A stretch of DNA of 64,000 bases, from the NCBI RefSeq assembly GCF_030295405.1, contig NZ_AP027080.1:1302001-1366000 (forward strand), written 5' to 3'. Origin of the DNA: Mesoterricola silvestris (lineage in GTDB: Bacteria > Acidobacteriota > Holophagae > Holophagales > Holophagaceae). This document shows, in pieces, positions 8,248 to 16,729 of this stretch. Position numbers and translations under genes: made by a program. Within the stretch, counting starts at the first letter, position 1. Each line of letters opens with the position of its first letter. Below the pieces are notes generated by a model, which was given only the letters and a program-made list of their open reading frames with translations, did no database searches and was not told the origin of the DNA.

Positions 8248-9155
8248 CGCGTCCCGGGTCCGGGCGGGAGCGGCTGCAGCGGCGCGGGGGTGGGCGCCGA
8301 GGCCAGATGGGCCCAGACGACCTCGCACATCCACAGGTCGGCTCGAAACCGCTCCAGCAGGGCGATCTTGGCCCTCCGGCGCAGCATCAGCAGGCCCGGG
8401 TGTTCCGGGTTCGGAGCCCTTCTCTCGAGTTCGACCAGTTCGAGGGCGCGGGCATTCTGATGGTCCACCAGGGGCTTCCAGGCAACCTGGAGGTCCGGCA
8501 CGGCCGCGTTCGCGGCGCGAAGGACGCTCTGGCTGGCCTGGGTTGCCCTGGCCTGCGCGGCGAAGACCCTGCGCTGCTCGAAGGTGAGTGCCTGGTCGCC
8601 CAGGCCGGGGCCCGGATCGAACGCCTCGTCGGTCCTGGCGGCGCTCAGGGTCGTGGCGGGCGCGAAGTAGCGCCGGTTCTGGGCCACGGCCGCCTTCACC
8701 TTGCCGGCCACTTCGGAGGCGGGCCGTGGCGCGGGGGTGCCTGGCGCCGTGGGTTCGGCAACGGCGAGGCCGCTGTCCACCAGTCCCTGGCGCCAGCCGT
8801 TCCAGATGCCCAGGCAGGTGCGCCGCAGCGACGCATAGGGGACGTCGGCGATGATGCCCAGCAGGGCCCGGGCATCATCGCCCCGGTCGGCCGGGACCGG
8901 CAGGGCCGGAGGAAGGGGCGTGATGGGGCCGTTGATGCGGTAAAGCTCCAGCAGGTCCCGTTCCAATTCCTTGATGGCATTCAGGTTCTGCTTGCTGATG
9001 GCGGGCTGGCGGGACCGGGCGTCCGCGACGTTTTCCGGCATGCCCTGGAGGTTGATCATCCGGCCCTCCATCGGGACCTCGGCCGCCGCGCCCGGTCGGG
9101 GGGGCGCAGGGACCTGGCTCAGCATGGCCAGGATCAGCAGCGAAGACGGCATCAT
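8211..9155 (-). CDS. Secreted protein of unknown function
   Basis: This 314-residue protein has a probable signal peptide (residues 1 to about 25, MMPSSLLILAMLSQ and onward). The mature part is Ala/Arg-rich, mostly helical in appearance, and has two Cys and Pro-rich linkers. I recognise no domain. AGGAG at good spacing supports the start. It lies 16 bp after a second unknown gene and is probably co-transcribed with it. Its last codons (ending APAAP) lie inside the degenerate kinase-end repeat, so the native C-terminus may have been replaced by recombination. Confidence 0.6.
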   Translation of the reverse strand: MMPSSLLILAMLSQVPAPPRPGAAAEVPMEGRMINLQGMPENVADARSRQPAISKQNLNAIKELERDLLELYRINGPITPLPPALPVPADRGDDARALLGIIADVPYASLRRTCLGIWNGWRQGLVDSGLAVAEPTAPGTPAPRPASEVAGKVKAAVAQNRRYFAPATTLSAARTDEAFDPGPGLGDQALTFEQRRVFAAQARATQASQSVLRAANAAVPDLQVAWKPLVDHQNARALELVELERRAPNPEHPGLLMLRRRAKIALLERFRADLWMCEVVWAHLASAPTPAPLQPLPPGPGTRPGASREAPAAP

Positions 9156-9171
9156 GGGGACTCCTGGTACA

Positions 9172-9747
9172 TCAGTTCAGGCCCGGGGGCAGGGGCCGCT
9201 GCTGGGAAGGCCGGGTCCGGCCCGGAACGGCGCGGAAACCCGATTCGTACAAGGTCCAGCCGTACGGCATGTCCTTGAAGCGCACCGGGTCCGCCGCCTC
9301 AAGCTCCTTCCTGACCTCCTTCTGAAGCGCGAAGGCGGCATTCTTGGTGACACTAAGGAATTTGAAGCGGTTGGGATTGGGCGTGCCCCGGAGGTCGCCC
9401 CGCTCCGCGGTCGTGGCGGCCAGGAAGATCGCGGTGGCCAGCCAGGGCTCCACCGCGTCTCCGCAACGTTTCCAGGGCAGCATGGGCACCTGGATCTCCA
9501 CGAGGATGAATTGGTCGTCGGAGCCGACCAGGAGCCGGCCATAGTTCTTGTCGAAGCCCTGGGTGAGGCGGTACCGGGCCTTCGGCTCCGCCTTCAGGAG
9601 CCGGTCGAACACCTTGGCCAGGCTCGGAGCGTGCTCCAGGGTCCAGCCCAGCACGCCCAGGAGCATGGGGTCCGAACCTTCGAAGAAGGGGATCCCTGGC
9701 CGTACCTGGAGGATCTCTGCGGGAGGCGGGGGGGGGTGCAGGAGCAT
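9172..9747 (-). CDS. Protein of unknown function
   Basis: This 191-residue protein starts at the ATG at 9747, which has GGAG seven bases upstream. An ATG at 9774 would add nine residues but has no ribosome site. The sequence has a hydrophobic stretch (LATAIFLAATTA) in the middle but no clear signal peptide, and ends in a basic Pro-rich tail. No family is recognised. It lies in a run of three unknown minus-strand genes (10344 to 8211) that look like one transcription unit. Confidence 0.55.
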   Translation of the reverse strand: MLLHPPPPPAEILQVRPGIPFFEGSDPMLLGVLGWTLEHAPSLAKVFDRLLKAEPKARYRLTQGFDKNYGRLLVGSDDQFILVEIQVPMLPWKRCGDAVEPWLATAIFLAATTAERGDLRGTPNPNRFKFLSVTKNAAFALQKEVRKELEAADPVRFKDMPYGWTLYESGFRAVPGRTRPSQQRPLPPGLN

Positions 9748-9848
9748 TGCGGTACTCCGATGGCCCAGGGGCATCTGTTCGAAATGGGGATCGTGTCGCC
9801 TTTGACCTGGCCAAGCGCCCGGAGGTTGAAGGAGAAAGGGATCGCGCC

Positions 9849-9870
9849 GCGGGGTTCACGGCGCGGCTGG
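9849..9870. repeat. Kinase 3'-end repeat, copy C (22-bp core)
   Basis: These 22 bases are identical to 888-909 inside the first kinase gene. They encode the last residues and stop of the antisense gene 9856-10344, just as copy B does for 8211-9155. Confidence 0.65.
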
Positions 9871-10344
9871 GACGACCTGCTGGATGAAGGGATCCTTTCG
9901 GCCGGTGGCAAGGGCGGTCAGATGCGTGAAGGCCCTTTCCAGGGCCCGGGCCTTGCGGAGGCTGGAAAGGGAGATGAGGGTCGCGGTGCCGCGGAACCCC
10001 GCCCCGTCCACCAGGAATTCGCCCCGGGTGCCGCGGGACCGCACCTGCAGATCGAAGGCTTCCGTGCCGTCGGCGCTACGCCTTCTCACAAGGATGACGT
10101 CGACGTTCCGAAGGGGAACCACCAGGGACCGGCCCGGATTCCGGAGGGTTCCGGCCAGGAAGGTGAACTGCTCGCCGTTGGCCGAGAAGGCGACCTGCAG
10201 CATGGGCAGGGCCTCCGTTTCATAGGACCGGATCTCCTGCACGATGTAGGTCATGGTTTCCGGCCGGGTCTGGGCGGGGAGGGAGGCCGGGGCGAAGGCG
10301 AGGATCAGGGCGGCGGGGAGGGCTCCATCCATGGGGTTGGTCAC
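9856..10344 (-). CDS. Secreted protein of unknown function
   Basis: This protein has about 162 residues. The chosen start is GTG at 10344, with GGAGGA five bases upstream. An ATG at 10332 lies in frame. A signal peptide is visible (ALPAALILAFAPASLPAQ). The mature part is rich in beta-type segments (TYIVQEIRSYETEALPMLQV) and looks like a small single-domain periplasmic protein. No family is recognised. The final VPAAP and stop come from the kinase-end repeat core. Confidence 0.55.
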   Translation of the reverse strand: MTNPMDGALPAALILAFAPASLPAQTRPETMTYIVQEIRSYETEALPMLQVAFSANGEQFTFLAGTLRNPGRSLVVPLRNVDVILVRRRSADGTEAFDLQVRSRGTRGEFLVDGAGFRGTATLISLSSLRKARALERAFTHLTALATGRKDPFIQQVVPAAP

Positions 10345-10492
10345 GTGGGTCCTCCCCCGAATTCCATGGCGGGACCTGGGAATCAGGGCCCTGGGCGCCG
10401 CCGCGTTGGCGGTGCCTTCAGGGAATGCGAGGAGCGTGGCCCAGGTTCCTAGACCGCAGCCGGGGCGCGGGGGAGCCGGCACGTTCTCTCTT

Positions 10493-10646
10493 TCATCCCT
10501 TGCATCCTGTGCATCCGTTTCATCCTTGTTACCGCAGGGCCAGCGATGAGGTGGGTGGCGCGCGGTTGATTTGCATGCGCCGACCCATCCCAGCTCTGGC
10601 CCTGCGGGAACAGGGATGAAATGGATGCACAGGATGCAGGGGATGA
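10493..10646. repeat. Long imperfect inverted repeat, intergenic
   Basis: The 340-bp gap between two minus-strand genes contains two arms (10493-10543 and 10596-10646) that are reverse complements over about 50 bp with few mismatches. Each arm carries GCATCCTGTGCATCC-type sequence ending at GGGCCAG, and a 52-bp loop separates them. It could form a large cruciform or RNA hairpin and end or stabilise the lytR transcript side. I see no gene in the gap. Confidence 0.75.
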
Positions 10647-10683
10647 ATAGGGCCCCACGGTTGGCGGCAAGAGGTTATGTACG

Positions 10684-11403
10684 CTAGGGAATTCCCAGCC
10701 TGCTCTTCAACCCCGGCGCCGCGCCGCGGCTGATCTCCACTTCCAGGCCGCCCTGGAGCTTGACCAGCATGCGGCCCGAATCCAGGTTGCGGGCGCCCAG
10801 GACGGCCTCGGGGCGCAGGAGCAGGTGCCGGTGGCCCCGGATCAGGCCGCGGCCCTCCAGGGCCTGCTCGGCCTCGGCCAGGGTCTTCCAGAGGGTGCGC
10901 CACTCGCCGCCGGCGTGGGCCCACACGGCGCCGCCCTTGAATTCGAAATGGGAGGTCTTCCCCAGGTCCAGGAGCACCAGGCCCTCCCCGGCCTTTACCG
11001 GGTAGCGGAAGGGACCGGACTGGACCGGCCTCACGGCACTGGATCGCGCGCTTCTCAGCCGCTCCAGGGTCAGGGCCAGGCGCTCCTCCGTGACGGGCTT
11101 CAGGAGGTAGTCCAGGGCGGCGTGCTCGAAGGCCTTCACGGCGTGCTCGGCGAAGGCGGTGACCAGCACCACGGGCAGGCCCTCCTGGATCTCGGCCATG
11201 ACCTCCAGGCCGGTGAGGCCGGGCATCTGCACGTCCAGGAAGAGCGCGTCGGCGGAACCGCCGCCCTCCAGCCATTCCATGACGGCGATGCCGTCCTCCA
11301 GTTCCGCCACCACCTCGCAGCCCTGGCCCTTCAGGAGGCGCACCAGGCGCTTGAGGTTGTAGGGCTCGTCCTCGGCCACGACGATGCGCAGGGGTTCAGA
11401 CAT
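10684..11403 (-). CDS. LytTR-family response regulator
   Basis: The protein has 239 residues. The receiver domain carries phospho-acceptor Asp57 (LFLDVQMPG) and LLKPV with the conserved Lys. The C-terminal LytTR DNA-binding domain contains RGHRHLLLRPEAV. The start overlaps the 3' end of the LytS-like kinase by 8 bp, giving a kinase-regulator pair. It sits third in a probable operon with the Spy-like protein. Confidence 0.88.
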   Translation of the reverse strand: MSEPLRIVVAEDEPYNLKRLVRLLKGQGCEVVAELEDGIAVMEWLEGGGSADALFLDVQMPGLTGLEVMAEIQEGLPVVLVTAFAEHAVKAFEHAALDYLLKPVTEERLALTLERLRSARSSAVRPVQSGPFRYPVKAGEGLVLLDLGKTSHFEFKGGAVWAHAGGEWRTLWKTLAEAEQALEGRGLIRGHRHLLLRPEAVLGARNLDSGRMLVKLQGGLEVEISRGAAPGLKSRLGIP

Positions 11404-12511
11404 GGGCGGGTCCCCCGCCGGGGAGCTGGATGACGGCCCGGGTCCAGTCCCCCTCCCGCCAGAGCCGGAAGGAGGAGGCGGGATCGGCCCCCAGCAGGGC
11501 CAGGCGCTCCTTCAGGTTGCGCAGGCCGATGCTGTCCTGGGCGCCCCCGGCCGGGGAGCGTCCGGTGTTGGCCACTTCCAGTTCCAGCCCCCGGCCCCAG
11601 GGGCGCAGGCTGATGCGCAGCTCGCCCCCGGCGCGCTCGGGGCCGATGCCGTGCTTGATGGCGTTCTCCACCAGGGGCTGGAGGAGGAGGGGCGGCACCT
11701 CCCGGGCGTCCAGGTCCGGGTCCCAGGACCAGTGGATCTGGAGGCGCCGGCCCAGGCGCAGCTGTTCCATGGCCAGGTACTGCTCCACCACCTGCCGTTC
11801 CTGGGCCAGGGTCAGGGAGGTGCGGTCGCCGTGGTCCAGGAGGTGGCGCAGGAGGCCCGCCAGGTCCACCAGCACCTTCTCGGCGCCGGCGGGGTCCTCC
11901 CGGACCATCTCGGCCACGCCGCTGATGGCGTTGAAGAGCACGTGGGGGTTCATCTGGTTCTGCAGGGCCTTCAGCCGGGCCTGGGCCGCGGCCTTCACGG
12001 CCAGGTCCTCGCTCTCCTCGGCCCGTTCCATGCGGGCCAGGACGCCCCCGAGAAGGACGGCGAAACAGAGGAAGGCGGCGGCGAGGAGCAGGAGCCGGTG
12101 GGGCTGGAAGCAGTCGGGCATCTCGGGCATGGCGTGCATCCCGTGCATGCCCCGCCCCATCATGCCCCGGCCCATGCCGTGGGGCCCCAGGTGGCCCGGC
12201 ATGCCGGCCCCCAGCACCTCCAGGAGCAGGAGGACGCAGAACGCGTTGAAGGGGATGGCCTGCAGGAGGCCCCGGAAGGGCCGGGCCCCGGGTTCAGGCC
12301 CGCCCGTCCACTGCCAGGGCAGGGGGGAGAGCACCAGGAAGAACAGGGCCCAGGCGAAGGGCGCCAGGGCCTCGCCGTCCAGGGGTGGGCTTTCGTGCCC
12401 CAGGGCCCACCGGGTGACGTTCCAGAGGAGGCCGAACACAAGGATGGCGCCCCAGGTCAAGGGGCGCCGCATCCTTTGGACCGTGGTCCGGTAGATCTGA
12501 TCGGCCTTCAT
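11396..12511 (-). CDS. LytS-type sensor kinase with Met/His-rich loop
   Basis: This 371-residue kinase has four predicted membrane spans (about 20-38, 50-67, 86-103, 138-158). The fold is the His_kinase type, with MNPHVLFN holding phospho-acceptor His190, then VENAIKHG and an ATPase domain. The loop at about 101-135 is very rich in Met, His and Gly (GMGRGMMGRGMHGMHAMPEM), a composition typical of copper(I) or silver ligands. With the neighbouring Met/His-rich Spy-like protein this suggests metal sensing. That role is inferred, not shown. Confidence 0.83.
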   Translation of the reverse strand: MKADQIYRTTVQRMRRPLTWGAILVFGLLWNVTRWALGHESPPLDGEALAPFAWALFFLVLSPLPWQWTGGPEPGARPFRGLLQAIPFNAFCVLLLLEVLGAGMPGHLGPHGMGRGMMGRGMHGMHAMPEMPDCFQPHRLLLLAAAFLCFAVLLGGVLARMERAEESEDLAVKAAAQARLKALQNQMNPHVLFNAISGVAEMVREDPAGAEKVLVDLAGLLRHLLDHGDRTSLTLAQERQVVEQYLAMEQLRLGRRLQIHWSWDPDLDAREVPPLLLQPLVENAIKHGIGPERAGGELRISLRPWGRGLELEVANTGRSPAGGAQDSIGLRNLKERLALLGADPASSFRLWREGDWTRAVIQLPGGGPAHV

Positions 12512-12522
12512 GATGACCTAGA

Positions 12523-13086
12523 TTAGCGCACGCCCTGGGGGCAGGCACCCTGGCCGTGATGCCTTCCGCCCTTCATGCCCGTGGCGCAGTCCCGGCCCTT
12601 GCCCATGGCGGGACCGTCGGCGCAGCCCTGACCCCTGCCCATGCCGGGACCGTCGGCGCAGCGCTTTTCCCACACGGCCTTCTGCTCGGGGGTGAGGAGC
12701 TTGGCCATCTCCTGGCGGTGGGCCTGGCGCATCTCCAGCAGCGCGAAGCGGGCCTGGCTCTCCTTGTCGAAGAGGGCCTTCAGGGCGGCGCGGTCCGTGT
12801 CGGGCTTGGCCATGGCCTGGCGCAGGGCGTCGTGGGCGTCCCGGGCGGCCTTGCACTTCTCTTCCATGGCTGGGCGGTGCTTGGCCTGCAGGGCCGCGAA
12901 GGCGGTCTTCTGGGCCTCGGTGACGCCGGGAAGGTTCGCGCAGACGCCGCCGCGGGGGGTCCCGCAGGCGCCGCCGCCGGCGGTCCCGCAGGGACCGCGG
13001 CCGCCCGCGGCCAGGGCGGGCAGGACGGCCAGGGCCAGGGCGCCCGCGCAGAGGGTGCGGCTGAGGGTGGAGAAGGGATTCTTCAT
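12523..13086 (-). CDS. Spy/CpxP-like periplasmic protein with Met/His/Cys-rich tail
   Basis: This 187-residue protein has a signal peptide ending ALAA. The middle is a helical segment with RQAHRQEMAKLLTPEQK, the LTxxQ-type motif of Spy/CpxP/CnrP proteins. The tail repeats CADGPGMGRGQG and CADGPAMGKGRD, then ends with CATGMKGGRHHGQGACPQG. The DNA has a matching tandem repeat of about 39 bp (12599-12661). Spy-like proteins chaperone periplasmic proteins or bind metals. The Cys/Met/His tail favours metal binding. It leads an operon with lytS- and lytR-like genes and is divergent from a CusRS-like pair. Confidence 0.78.
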   Translation of the reverse strand: MKNPFSTLSRTLCAGALALAVLPALAAGGRGPCGTAGGGACGTPRGGVCANLPGVTEAQKTAFAALQAKHRPAMEEKCKAARDAHDALRQAMAKPDTDRAALKALFDKESQARFALLEMRQAHRQEMAKLLTPEQKAVWEKRCADGPGMGRGQGCADGPAMGKGRDCATGMKGGRHHGQGACPQGVR

Positions 13087-13280
13087 GGGTGCCTCCAGAG
13101 GTCCGGGGTATCATCCCCCGTCCACAGCATTGGAGGCCCGTTCGCCCCGGAACGTGGAGCCGGGGGCTCCGGATGCAGCCCGGGGGGGTCGAACGGCAGG
13201 ATCGTGGGGTCGAATGGCATGCAAGTATCCATCCGGTCCCGGGTTGGATCTGGGATCATGGTTCCCGGGGACCCGTGCCG

Positions 13281-13958
13281 ATGAAACTGCTCCTGGTCGA
13301 AGATGACCCCCACGCCTCCGCCTCCATCGCCAAGGGCCTCCGGGAGGAGGGCTTCATCGTGGAGGTGGCGGCCGACGGCGAGGAGGGTCTGCTCATGGCC
13401 CGGGGCGCGCGCTGGGACTGCCTGGTGCTGGACGTGATGCTGCCGGGGGTGGACGGCTTCACCATGCTTGGGGAGCTGCGGGCCTCCGGAAGCGAGGTGC
13501 CCGTGATCTTCCTCACGGCCCGGGACACCCTTTCCGACCGGCTCCGGGGGCTGGCCGCGGGGGGAGGCGACTACCTGGTCAAGCCCTTCGCCTTCTCGGA
13601 ACTGGTCCTGCGGATCCGGAACCTCCTGAGCCGGGGCATGCCGGTGAAGGAGAGCACCTGGAGCGTGGGGGACCTCACCGTGGACCCGGTGCGCATGAAG
13701 GTCTACCGCGCGGGCCAGAGGCTGGACCTGAGCGCCCAGGAATTCAGGCTCCTGGAGCTCCTGGTGCGCCACGAGGGCCACGTGCTCACCCGGGCCCGCA
13801 TCGCGGAGGAGCTGTGGGACCTGGCCTTCGAGAGCAGCGCCAACCTGGTGGACGCCGCCGTGCGGCGGGTGCGCCGCAAGGTGGACGATCCCTTCGGGGT
13901 CAAGCTCATCCACACCCGGCGCGGGGTGGGGTACCTCATCGCGGAACTCCATGACTAG
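13281..13958 (+). CDS. OmpR-family response regulator (CusR/CopR-like)
   Basis: The protein has 225 residues, starting at MKLLLVEDD. The receiver has Asp51 (LVLDVMLPG) and VKPFAF. The winged helix ends with HTRRGVGYLIAE. The sequence is closest to heavy-metal-type regulators such as CusR/IrlR by its compact linker and the VDAAVRRVRRKVD recognition helix. The stop overlaps the kinase gene by 8 bp. It is divergent from the Spy-like operon across a 194-bp gap, so one region may control both. Confidence 0.88.
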   Translation: MKLLLVEDDPHASASIAKGLREEGFIVEVAADGEEGLLMARGARWDCLVLDVMLPGVDGFTMLGELRASGSEVPVIFLTARDTLSDRLRGLAAGGGDYLVKPFAFSELVLRIRNLLSRGMPVKESTWSVGDLTVDPVRMKVYRAGQRLDLSAQEFRLLELLVRHEGHVLTRARIAEELWDLAFESSANLVDAAVRRVRRKVDDPFGVKLIHTRRGVGYLIAELHD

Positions 13959-15270
13959 GAATTCCCTCGTCGTCAGGCTTTCGGCCAGTTTCGCCCTCAC
14001 CACCCTGGTCCTGGTGGGGGCGGGCTCGCTGTACCTCTACCGCTCCCTGAGCCTCATTCTCATGCGGGAGGGGGAGGACGACCTCCGCAGGGCCTCCACG
14101 GAGATCCTCCGCAGGATGGAGGGCCCGGCGGGGATTTCCGGGAACCTGGTGGAAGGGTGCGAATTCCGGGTCCTGGACGGGTCCGGACGGGTCGTGCAGC
14201 AGACCCCGGGCATGCCCGACCTGGAGGCCCGCGGGGCGAAGCCCGGGAGCTTCTTCCTGGTGGGGGAGGGGGATTCCCGCCACATGATCCTGGAATCCGG
14301 GTGGCGATCCGGGCGCCTGCAGCTTGCCCGGGATCTCCGCCCCGAGGCGCGCCGGCTGAACCGCTTCCGGGACGTGCTCTGGGCCACCCTCGGGCTCACC
14401 TCGGTGGCCGCGGCCATCGTGGGCCTCTGGACCTCGCGCCGAGGGCTGCTGCCCCTGCGTCACCTGGCGCGCCAGGCCCGGGCCATCCATCCCGAATCCC
14501 TGGGCAACCGGCTGCACCTGGAGGAGACGCCGGAGGAGCTGAGGCCGCTGGTGGATGCCCTCAACCGCTCCCTTTCGAGGCTGGAGACGGCCTTCTCGCG
14601 CCTGGCCGCGCTCAACGCGGACATGGCCCACGAGCTCCGAACGCCGGTGCACAGCCTCAAGGTGGAGGCGGAGCGGCTGCTGTCCCGGCGGGACCTGCCC
14701 CCGGACGTGGAGGACGGCCTTTCGGGAATGCTGGAGACCCTGGACCACATGGGGGCCATGATCGGGCAGATGCTCTTCCTGGCGCGGATCGAGGACCCGC
14801 GGGCCGTGCTGGTCAAGGCGCGGCTGTCGGCGGAGGACCTCCTGCGCAGCGCCCTGGAGCCCTTCGAGCTCCTGGCCGAGGAGGCCGGGGTCCAGCTGTC
14901 GGCCGCCGCCCCGGAGGGCCTGGGGATCCTGGGGGACGCGACCCTCCTGCGGCGGGCCATCCACAACCTCATCGACAACGCCATTCGCCACGCGCCGGAG
15001 GGCTCCACGGTCTCGGTGCGGGCCTGGGAATCCCCGGACACGTCCATCCTGTGCGTGGGGGACCAGGGGGAGGGCATCCCGGAGGTGCACAAGCAGAACC
15101 TGGGGCAGCGATTCCTGCGTTCCGATCCCTCCCGGAGCCGGGGCACGGGGGGCACGGGCCTGGGGCTGGCCATCGTCCAGAGCATCGTGAACCTCCACGG
15201 CGGCAAGCTGGAGATCCAGTCCGCCGTGCCCCGGGGGACCCTGGCGAACATCCTGCTCCCCCGAACCTGA
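13951..15270 (+). CDS. Sensor histidine kinase (CusS-like)
   Basis: This 439-residue kinase has two membrane spans (about 10-32 and 132-152) around a periplasmic domain of about 100 residues. A HAMP follows, then the H-box MAHELRTPVHSL (His227), N-box HNLIDNAIRHA, G1 DQGEGIP and G2 GTGLGLAIVQSIVNLHGG. The layout matches heavy-metal sensor kinases of the CusS type. Its cognate regulator overlaps by 8 bp. Confidence 0.87.
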   Translation: MTRNSLVVRLSASFALTTLVLVGAGSLYLYRSLSLILMREGEDDLRRASTEILRRMEGPAGISGNLVEGCEFRVLDGSGRVVQQTPGMPDLEARGAKPGSFFLVGEGDSRHMILESGWRSGRLQLARDLRPEARRLNRFRDVLWATLGLTSVAAAIVGLWTSRRGLLPLRHLARQARAIHPESLGNRLHLEETPEELRPLVDALNRSLSRLETAFSRLAALNADMAHELRTPVHSLKVEAERLLSRRDLPPDVEDGLSGMLETLDHMGAMIGQMLFLARIEDPRAVLVKARLSAEDLLRSALEPFELLAEEAGVQLSAAAPEGLGILGDATLLRRAIHNLIDNAIRHAPEGSTVSVRAWESPDTSILCVGDQGEGIPEVHKQNLGQRFLRSDPSRSRGTGGTGLGLAIVQSIVNLHGGKLEIQSAVPRGTLANILLPRT

Positions 15271-15278
15271 CGAAATGG

Positions 15279-15305
15279 TCAGGTCCGCGTCAGGAACCCA
15301 TCAGG
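15279..15305 (+). promoter_or_regulatory. Three TCAGG repeats with 11-bp period
   Basis: TCAGG occurs at 15279, 15290 and 15301, exactly one helical turn apart, directly before the tolB-like gene. Such phasing is typical of response-regulator or activator sites. The regulator is unknown, though the adjacent CusR-like protein is a candidate. Confidence 0.35.
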
Positions 15306-15327
15306 TGGGCGGCGCAGACTTGAAGCC

Positions 15328-16650
15328 ATGCTGCAAACGGGTGGAGACAATTCCGGCCTGGGACGACGAAGGGCGGCCTCGCTGCTGCGGGGCCTCTGCT
15401 CTTTCGTGCTGGGCTGGCACCTGAAGGCCGGCGAGCCCCAGGTGGTGCTCAACGCGGGGCGGCCCGGCCAGATGGCGATGGTGTGCGCCCGGCCCGAGGT
15501 CAGCGGCGTCGAGGACCCCGCCCTTGGGAAGACGCTCCTGGACGTGGCCTACTGGGACCTCGCGCATTCCGGGGCCGTCCAGCCCCTCCTGGAATCGGCC
15601 TTCCCTGCCCCGGTGACGCACCTGGCCATGCGCCAGGCCGGAGCCAGCCTCCTCCTGAGGACGATGGTCAAGCCGGGCTGGACCGGCAAGCTCATCCTCC
15701 GGGTGGAAGTGACGGACCTGGGGGCGGAATCCCAGGTGTTCCGCAAGGCCTATTCCTTCGACGGGAAGACCCTGGCCCGCACCGCGCACCGCCTCGTGGA
15801 CGACGTCATCGGCGCGCTCACGGGGATCCCGGGCGTCGCGGGCTCCCGGATCATCTTCGTGCACGAGCTGGCCCACGGCCGCAAGGAGCTGTTCCAGGTG
15901 GACCCGGACGGCGAGAACCTGACCCGGATCACCCACCACGAGAGCCTGACCCTTTCGCCGTCCATTTCCGAAGGCGGGCGCCTGGCCTACGTCACCTACG
16001 TGGCCGGACTCCCGCGCATCTGGGGCCGGCTGGACCCGAAGGAACCCTTCCGGTGCCTCTTTCCGCAGCTCCCCGGCGCGGAGGCCATGGCCTTCACCCC
16101 CGCGTGGTCCCCGGACGGCAGGCGCCTGGCCATGGTCCTGCCCAACCACCGCGGGGACTCCGACATCTCGGTCCTGAACCCGGCCAAGGGCCGCACCCGG
16201 CAGATCACCGGGAATTCCGGCATCAACACGGAGCCCGCCTGGAGCCCCACCGGCCACCAGATCGCCTTCACCTCCGACCGGGAAGGGTCCCCCCAGATCT
16301 ACCTCATGGAGCCCGACGGTTCCAATGTGCGCCGGCTGACCCTGGAGGGGACCTACAATGCCAGCCCCGCCTGGAGCCCGGACGGGGGGATGCTCGCCTA
16401 CGTGTCCCGCATGGACGGGCGCTTCAACCTCTTCGTGTACAAGCTGGCGGAAGGGAAGGCCTACCAGGTCACCCGGGGCGCCGTCAGTTCCGAGTCGCCG
16501 TCCTGGTCCCCCGACGGGCGCTGGATCGCCTTCGCCAGCGACCAGGACGGCCGGCGCCAGCTCTTCGTGACCGACCTTTCCGGGACCAACCAGCGCAAGC
16601 TCCTGGACCTTCCCGGATGCCAGTCCCCCGTCTGGACCCGGACCCGATGA
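15328..16650 (+). CDS. tolB: TolB-like periplasmic beta-propeller protein
   Basis: This 440-residue protein has an N-terminal domain followed by a beta-propeller. The propeller is built from repeats such as PAWSPDGRRLAMVL, PAWSPTGHQIAFTSDREG, PAWSPDGGMLAYVS and PSWSPDGRWIAFASDQDG. TolB works with Pal in the Tol-Pal envelope system that keeps the outer membrane attached during division, and pal follows. The N-terminal signal is weak by eye (RGLCSFVLGWHLKAG), so export should be confirmed. Only tolB and pal are here. TolQRA are not in the window. Confidence 0.85.
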   Translation: MLQTGGDNSGLGRRRAASLLRGLCSFVLGWHLKAGEPQVVLNAGRPGQMAMVCARPEVSGVEDPALGKTLLDVAYWDLAHSGAVQPLLESAFPAPVTHLAMRQAGASLLLRTMVKPGWTGKLILRVEVTDLGAESQVFRKAYSFDGKTLARTAHRLVDDVIGALTGIPGVAGSRIIFVHELAHGRKELFQVDPDGENLTRITHHESLTLSPSISEGGRLAYVTYVAGLPRIWGRLDPKEPFRCLFPQLPGAEAMAFTPAWSPDGRRLAMVLPNHRGDSDISVLNPAKGRTRQITGNSGINTEPAWSPTGHQIAFTSDREGSPQIYLMEPDGSNVRRLTLEGTYNASPAWSPDGGMLAYVSRMDGRFNLFVYKLAEGKAYQVTRGAVSSESPSWSPDGRWIAFASDQDGRRQLFVTDLSGTNQRKLLDLPGCQSPVWTRTR

Positions 16651-16729
16651 GGTCCGCCGTCCGGAACCCCTTTCCCGTTCAACCCCGGCTGCGTCCCGAG
16701 GACGCCAGCCCCATGTAGGAGGGCCCGAA

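Noticed and set aside
12599-12661. Possible CRISPR-like or satellite repeat
   Set aside because: The two units of about 39 bp encode the repeated metal-ligand tail of the Spy-like protein. They are coding repeats, not spacers.
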